From Flavobacterium sp. ASV13 (GTDB lineage Bacteria; Bacteroidota; Bacteroidia; Flavobacteriales; Flavobacteriaceae): a stretch of DNA of 64,000 nucleotides. Shown here piece after piece: positions 59,606-64,000 of the stretch (within the stretch, counting starts at the first letter, position 1; every line of letters begins with the position of its first letter). Made by a program: the position numbers and the translations under genes. The DNA is taken from contig NZ_JQJY01000005.1 in the NCBI RefSeq assembly GCF_000745775.1, positions 496,001 through 560,000 of the forward strand, in the 5' to 3' direction. Under the pieces are notes generated by a model, which made no database searches, was not told the DNA's origin, and saw nothing but the letters and a program-made list of their open reading frames with translations.

Positions 59606-61123
59606 TTATAAATATTCGTCAATCTTTACATTTCTATTTTGATTATTGGCATCTTGAATAGCCTTAAGAATATTTTCAATTTGGATTTTATCGATCTTAT
59701 ATTTATCAAAAAACACATATTCAATAGTCTTTGTATTTAAAATATTTCCTAAGGGATTTTTTGTCAGCAAAACCAAATCAGCTTTGTAGCCTATTTTTAT
59801 TTTTCCGGTATTTCTTTTCATCCAATTACCCGGCGCAACAGTTGCTGAATAAAGCACTTGTGAATTCGTCATTCCGGTTTTAGATAAAGATTCTAATTCC
59901 TCATGAAGTGAAAACCCAGGAACAACCGTGGCTACATTCGCGTCTGTTCCAGCCATAATTGTAACTTTATTATCTACCAGTGCTTTTGTCATAATATGAA
60001 TCGATTCGGCATAAGTGTTCCAAAAAATTTTGGATAACTTTTTGGCTTTATCATCATCTTTCCCATCATATTCATAACCATTTTCACCAGGCAGCCAACC
60101 CAATTTGTAAAGCGGAGTTCCTTCAATAATCTTTGGATTAACATATTGCAATTCTATTTTTTTTAGTTTTGCCTTTAAGTCAAATCTTTGGCTCGAAAAA
60201 CTTTCACACAGCCAAACCGTCGAGGTAACGCTTATGTTATTCTCATGGAGTTTTTTTGCAATTTGATCAGAGCGTACTTTTAAAAACTGAAGATATTCTT
60301 TCGGATTTTTAGAGATTGATTTTCCAAATTCATCAATAGTTTTTATAGTGAGCTCTTCAACATGAGCCACTTCAATTTGACCTGATTGATAAAACGTTTC
60401 TAAATTAACTAACGGAATGTGACCAATAACAGGAATATTTTGTTTTTTGGTTATCGCTATCGTGGTCTTAAACATTTCAGGATTAACAAAACCATACATT
60501 TTAATGGCATCGTAACCTTGTTCTTTTATTTTTTTGATTGCTTTTTCAGCATCTTTTTGAGTGGAATAATTAATGGAATGTCTCGTCCAGCTGTAATAAT
60601 AACCTGTTAATCCGCTTTCGCTAAATATGGGCGGGGAAGCAATAAACATTCGTGGCCCGATACTATTATTTAAGATTTCTTTTCTCCATTCTAAAATTGC
60701 ATCACTTCCAGCCATTTCTCTGATAGAAGTTACACCATTTGCTAAATACAAAAACAAATCATTCTTGCTTTCTTTTAAATGAACATGACTATCTACAAGG
60801 CCTGGAATCAGGAATTTTCCAGTTCCGTCAATTATGGTAATTGTACTATCCAGCAATTGATTTTTTCCAATTTGAATTATCTTACCATCTTTAATAAGTA
60901 CATCTTGATTCTTTTCAAAATAAGAACAATCCTCAGAAAGGACATTTATATTTTTTATTAGAGTTTCTGTAGATGGCTTAACAATTGAAGAAATATTTAT
61001 GACCTTGGTTGATTTACCTAAGACTTTATTTAATTCATAATCTGCCCATATAAAGACACTGATAATAACAATTAAAAATATAATAACAACATACAACAAT
61101 TTCCTAAATCCACGTTTTTTCAT
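59606..61123 (-). CDS. Membrane-anchored amidohydrolase-family protein
   Basis: A 505-residue metal hydrolase. An N-terminal membrane anchor (LLYVVIIFLIVIISVFIWA, about 9-27) places it in the periplasm. The metal site is GLVDSHVHLKES (His113, His115), the bridging Lys in YDAIKMYGF, His in IPVIGHIPL and VAHVEEL, and Asp in MAGTDANVATV. Relatives include imidazolonepropionase-like hydrolases and prolidases; the substrate is unknown. On the minus strand a weak -7 box (TACTTTTG, 61150-61157) lies before the start. Confidence 0.85.
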   Translation of the reverse strand: MKKRGFRKLLYVVIIFLIVIISVFIWADYELNKVLGKSTKVINISSIVKPSTETLIKNINVLSEDCSYFEKNQDVLIKDGKIIQIGKNQLLDSTITIIDGTGKFLIPGLVDSHVHLKESKNDLFLYLANGVTSIREMAGSDAILEWRKEILNNSIGPRMFIASPPIFSESGLTGYYYSWTRHSINYSTQKDAEKAIKKIKEQGYDAIKMYGFVNPEMFKTTIAITKKQNIPVIGHIPLVNLETFYQSGQIEVAHVEELTIKTIDEFGKSISKNPKEYLQFLKVRSDQIAKKLHENNISVTSTVWLCESFSSQRFDLKAKLKKIELQYVNPKIIEGTPLYKLGWLPGENGYEYDGKDDDKAKKLSKIFWNTYAESIHIMTKALVDNKVTIMAGTDANVATVVPGFSLHEELESLSKTGMTNSQVLYSATVAPGNWMKRNTGKIKIGYKADLVLLTKNPLGNILNTKTIEYVFFDKYKIDKIQIENILKAIQDANNQNRNVKIDEYL

Positions 61124-61312
61124 AAATTATTTCATTTAGATTTGAGCAACAAAAGTATATTCAAAAACATCTTGATTCAGCACGAAATCAGGGATTAGGT
61201 ATGAAATGCAGTTTTTTAGGTACGAAAATTATAAGGGGAATAATTTCTTTTTGTGATTTTTAGAAATAGGCCGTTCAATTTTTCAGAAATCTTTTTTATT
61301 TGACCAATCTTT

Positions 61313-61762
61313 TCATTCCTCTTTCCAAACGAAATAAAAAAGAAGCAACGAATTAATTTGAAATAAAAATATTCCATATCGAAGTTGCCCAAAAGGAATT
61401 GTAAAACACAATACAACAAGAGCAATCAAAGACAAAAGCATATTTAAAAACGTAAGCATCGAAATTTCGAAATTTCGTAATGTGAAAACCCAAATAATGA
61501 AGTTAAGAAACATAATTACCGTAAATATTGACAACGGTGAAATTTCAAAATCCAGCGCTAAATTATAACCAGTTAAGGTCGCATTTTTTTTAGCTTTATG
61601 AAAAGCAGCATTTTTCTCCAATTGATCTTGGGAATCTGGTTGATTTTTAAAAATTGCTGGCCTTGATTTTAGAGTTTCATCAGAACACATCTGAAAAAAG
61701 GGAAGGAAGAAAATCAATATTCCGAATGTAGATAAAATCCGTTTTATGTTTTTATAGTTCAT
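61313..61762 (-). CDS. Small membrane protein, unknown function
   Basis: A 149-residue protein with a first segment ILSTFGILIFFLPFFQMC (lipobox-like FFQMC, not a proper one) and three later segments (ISPLSIFTVIMFLNFIIWVFTL, LTFLNMLLSLIALVVLCFTI, LRYGIFLFQINSLLLFYFVW). I do not recognise the family. The start at 61762 (MNYKNIKRIL) gives a normal basic lead before the first segment; an ATG at 61804 is also in frame. It probably follows the gene at 61829 in one transcript. Confidence 0.65.
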   Translation of the reverse strand: MNYKNIKRILSTFGILIFFLPFFQMCSDETLKSRPAIFKNQPDSQDQLEKNAAFHKAKKNATLTGYNLALDFEISPLSIFTVIMFLNFIIWVFTLRNFEISMLTFLNMLLSLIALVVLCFTIPFGQLRYGIFLFQINSLLLFYFVWKEE

Positions 61763-61828
61763 TTCAGATTTTAATTGATGAGTTACTATTCTGTCAGAAA
61801 ACATGTTTACTGCAAAAAGTATTCCGCA

Positions 61829-62332
61829 TTAATCTTGTTTATATTTATCCAAAACATATTTCTTAAGCAATTCATTAAATCTTGGATCTTTGCCAAAGAC
61901 ATTATTTTCAGGCAAACCAAATTTTATTTTAAAATCCTTTTGTGGATAGGTATAAACTCGATCGCAGCCAAAGGAAGAAAAATTATCCCAAAACCAAAAT
62001 CCGTAAATCCTTTTTTTATTCAGAACCATTACAACTGGCAGTCCCGAAAGTGCAATTTTAAGGTTTTTCACTTTCCTTTTTCCTGATTCATTAAGGAAAA
62101 TTTGTTGGTTCTTCCAATTAAAACCTTCAATATCATCTTCATCAAAAATTGGATTTTGAGACAAAACCACTGAATTCTCATCAAAACAATAATAACAATC
62201 TTTAAATGATTTTTTAAAATTTCCCTTAACAGCAAATATTTCTATTCCAGATTTATTAGACTGGATAGAAAAACCAAAAAGGATAAATACGAAGAGTACA
62301 ATGAGGTATTTTGCATTTTTTAAATTGATCAT
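61829..62332 (-). CDS. Hypothetical exported protein
   Basis: A 167-residue protein with an N-terminal segment (YLIVLFVFILFGFSIQS) and a mature domain containing FKDCYYCFDENS (CxxC, about 44-47), YGFWFWDNFSSFGCDRVYTY and a basic C-terminus (LLKKYVLDKYKQD). I do not recognise the family. Together with the next gene it forms an orphan pair between two hydrolase genes. Confidence 0.65.
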   Translation of the reverse strand: MINLKNAKYLIVLFVFILFGFSIQSNKSGIEIFAVKGNFKKSFKDCYYCFDENSVVLSQNPIFDEDDIEGFNWKNQQIFLNESGKRKVKNLKIALSGLPVVMVLNKKRIYGFWFWDNFSSFGCDRVYTYPQKDFKIKFGLPENNVFGKDPRFNELLKKYVLDKYKQD

Positions 62333-62511
62333 ATCTCTTATTTTTTACTTTACTTTTTGAGTTTTATCTTTAATTTTCAATTAAAATAAACCAATAGACA
62401 AACGAATATAAAAATATTAATATTATAAATCCGATAATTTAATAGTGAATAAAAACAGAAATAATTCTTACTGTAATTTCATTGAAATATCTCTTTAAAT
62501 CACACAAAAAA

Positions 62512-62537
62512 CAACTCCTTAATTTCTTAAAGAGTTG
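62512..62537 (-). terminator. Terminator after serine hydrolase gene
   Basis: CAACTCCTTAA / TTAAAGAGTTG (one G-U pair) with loop TTTC and an A-run on the left, giving a T-run on the minus strand, eight bases past the stop. Confidence 0.75.
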
Positions 62538-62544
62538 CTTTTAT

Positions 62545-63603
62545 TTATTTCAAAACAGTATCATAAATTGTATTCAAGAGGTCTTGTCTCATTTTTGAAT
62601 TTCTTTGATCTAATAATATAATAATACCCCAATTTTTAGTTCGGTTATAACAAATAATTGAAGATTGTCCCATTGAATCACCTGATTTCATATAGATTGT
62701 ATTTTTATCATCAGTGACAATATTTGTGCCTAAACCCATATCTCTTTTTTGATCTTTATAAAAGATTTTTTCAGTAATGATTGCTGCTTTCCCTATTGAA
62801 GTTTTACTATTTAAAACTGCTTTTAAATAGGTAACCATGTCAGCAGCATTCGATTTTATTAATCCGGCAGGTGCAGTAACATTCCATTTAAAGAATTCCT
62901 GAATACCACCTTCAGGATTGTGAGCTGTTGTAATGTTTTTTACATTAAAATCTTTCGTAAATGTATTTTTCATTTTTAACGGTACAATTATTTTCTCTCT
63001 GATAATTTGATCGTAATTCTTGTTATACACTTTTTCTAGTATTTGACCGAGTAAAGTATAGCCAATCGTAGAATAACGATATTTACCATAATCCTTTAGT
63101 TCACTGCAATTATTGATTATATCAGCCAACGTTTTTTCGGTCACATTACTTACAGGCTGTTGCGGATTTAATTCGATCAGTTTTCCAAAATCGATATCAG
63201 GCAAACCAGATTGATGAGAAGCCAGATCTGAAATTTTTATTTTGTTTTGCAGATTTTTCTGCAGAACATATTCCTTCGGAAGATAATTGTCTATATAATC
63301 ATCTACTTTTATTTTATTCTCAATAACGGCTTGCGCAATCAAATTTGAAGTTAAAATTTTAGTAATCGATGCAATTTCGAATAACGAATTTTTATTGATT
63401 TGAATTTGACTTTCGGAATTCAAATTACCATAGGCTGTAAAATATTCGTCATCATTTTTAATAAAACCGACGCTTATACCAACCTTTGGATTTTTTTGAT
63501 AATTGTCCTTTATTATCGAATCAATTCTTTTAGAAATATCTTGTCCGAAAGAAAAGTTGCTTATTAATAATAGTACTGCTAAAAATTTTACTGAAGTTTT
63601 CAT
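62545..63603 (-). CDS. Serine hydrolase, beta-lactamase/AmpC-like family
   Basis: A 352-residue exported protein. Signal peptide MKTSVKFLAVLLLISNFSFGQ. The nucleophile motif is SITK (Ser79, Lys82 in FEIASITKILTSN). The second motif, usually YxN, reads YST (Tyr177, Thr179 in YRYSTIGYTLLGQ). The C-terminal part has MGLGTNIVTDDKNTIYMKSGDSMGQSSIICY, where KSG replaces the HxG/KTG triad. These fit the esterase/D-aminopeptidase-like branch of serine beta-lactamase-related proteins, not a clinical beta-lactamase. A palindrome overlaps its start. Confidence 0.87.
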   Translation of the reverse strand: MKTSVKFLAVLLLISNFSFGQDISKRIDSIIKDNYQKNPKVGISVGFIKNDDEYFTAYGNLNSESQIQINKNSLFEIASITKILTSNLIAQAVIENKIKVDDYIDNYLPKEYVLQKNLQNKIKISDLASHQSGLPDIDFGKLIELNPQQPVSNVTEKTLADIINNCSELKDYGKYRYSTIGYTLLGQILEKVYNKNYDQIIREKIIVPLKMKNTFTKDFNVKNITTAHNPEGGIQEFFKWNVTAPAGLIKSNAADMVTYLKAVLNSKTSIGKAAIITEKIFYKDQKRDMGLGTNIVTDDKNTIYMKSGDSMGQSSIICYNRTKNWGIIILLDQRNSKMRQDLLNTIYDTVLK

Positions 63604-63641
63604 TGTATCGAATTTTGGGTTAGAAATTTATTTCGATACAA
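63603..63641. promoter_or_regulatory. Inverted repeat upstream of the serine hydrolase
   Basis: Perfect ten-base arms TTGTATCGAA (63603-63612) and TTCGATACAA (63632-63641) with 19 bases between, ending at the start codon (63601-63603). The location suggests regulator binding or an mRNA hairpin covering the start. Confidence 0.55.
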
Positions 63642-63676
63642 ATTTGAGAAAGAAGCCTTGGCTACGCGACCGAATA

Positions 63677-63724
63677 AAAAAAGTCGTACTAATTTGCTTT
63701 AAACAAAATAGTACGACTTTTTTT
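63677..63724 (-). terminator. Bidirectional terminator hairpin
   Basis: Perfect 15-base arms (63677-63691 and 63710-63724) with core AGTCGTACTA / TAGTACGACT, 18-base centre, A- and T-flanks. It lies after the partial gene at the right edge. Confidence 0.88.
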
Positions 63725-63814
63725 ATTTATAAGTACGAATAATTACAAAAACTGTTTTTCAACAATTTACCACAATAAATCTCAAACAGAAACTTCAAGA
63801 TTATCTAGAAATAG

Positions 63815-64000
63815 CTAAGATCTTTTTTTGTTCAAACAACGTCCTCTCGGTTCATCTCCTTCATGAAGTACAATTTCAGAATGAAGGAATTGTGCAGCAT
63901 CTGCAGAATCTTTTACTTTTACAGCGCTGCGTTTTAGCATTTCAGCTTCAAATTCATTTAATACACTTTCTCGCAATCCCGCTTTTTTCCAATGCGATAA
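63815..64000 (-). CDS. C-terminal end of an unrecognised gene, cut by window edge
   Basis: The minus frame is open from the last base of the window to a TAG at 63815-63817, giving 61 residues (ending VLHEGDEPRGRCLNKKRS), rich in Glu, Lys and Ala. The start lies beyond the window. Codon use is like that of the neighbours and a strong terminator lies 90 bases further down, supporting a real gene. No domain can be named from this fragment. Confidence 0.65.
   Translation of the reverse strand, partial: LSHWKKAGLRESVLNEFEAEMLKRSAVKVKDSADAAQFLHSEIVLHEGDEPRGRCLNKKRS

Noticed and set aside
61216..61425. Possible 69-codon minus-strand gene
   Set aside because: It overlaps the end of the membrane-protein gene in another frame and consists of Leu/Phe/Lys-biased text without features.
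62545..63603. Beta-lactam resistance gene
   Set aside because: The motifs YST and KSG and the family look are those of beta-lactamase-related hydrolases; nothing supports drug resistance.

Overview
The window is an AT-rich chromosomal segment of a Flavobacterium-like member of the Bacteroidota. The evidence is a SusC/SusD pair at the left edge, promoters of the Bacteroidota type (TTG, about 19-20 bases, TAnnTTTG), many one-base TAATG overlaps between genes, and typical Flavobacteriia families such as S46 dipeptidyl-peptidase, a GbsR regulator and a DUF2490 protein. I see no phage, plasmid, transposase, rRNA or CRISPR array. Most genes are housekeeping or conserved Flavobacteriia families, separated by short intergenic regions rich in palindromes.

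Layout. 1-2.5 kb: end of a SusC receptor and its SusD lipoprotein. 2.6-18.4 kb: housekeeping genes (rlmB, rhomboid protease, rarA, YjjG-type nucleotidase, RadC, Mpl-type Mur ligase, S46 peptidase, then hpt-adk-CNNM/CorC-obgE on the minus strand). 18.5-28 kb: a sorbosone-dehydrogenase-like lipoprotein, a TonB-dependent receptor, purK-purE, a RelE/ParE-type toxin-antitoxin pair, an M3 peptidase and a SanA-like protein. 28-33.6 kb: a Na+/H+ antiporter, then a GbsR-led cluster (membrane protein, DUF2071, DCC thiol oxidoreductase, TIGR01777 epimerase, SRPBCC protein). 33.7-42.3 kb: UbiA-like protein, gcvP, KAS III-like enzyme, methyltransferase, glycosyltransferase and an MlaE/MlaF lipid transporter. 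42.3-50.5 kb: a long minus-strand run headed by a Crp/Fnr regulator, followed by seven tightly packed genes (peroxiredoxin-like, YHS, DoxX, DinB, NRDE/TANGO2, ATP-grasp, LysE-like), then M28 peptidase, SDR and SprT. 50.6-58.2 kb: acyl-CoA dehydrogenase, chalcone-isomerase-like protein, Glu/Leu-type dehydrogenase, a TonB-like protein convergent with exbB-exbD, and folC. 58.3-64 kb: a protein with an internal duplication, tRNA-Val and tRNA-Tyr, an amidohydrolase, two orphan proteins, a serine hydrolase and the end of an unrecognised gene.

The most interesting material is (1) the packed redox/thiol/ATP-grasp/export operon at 45.4-49.8 kb with a palindrome in front of it; (2) the GbsR cluster at 29.5-33.6 kb with matching palindromes; (3) two copies of a candidate structured RNA (33.62-33.72 and 55.61-55.72 kb) that share conserved blocks but carry different hairpins; and (4) several families of intergenic palindromic elements, one showing compensatory base changes between its two copies and another present as two copies in opposite orientation. 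Starts were moved downstream from the longest open frame for radC, hpt, purK, gcvP, mlaF and one small gene, on the basis of family N-termini, promoter positions or gene overlaps.
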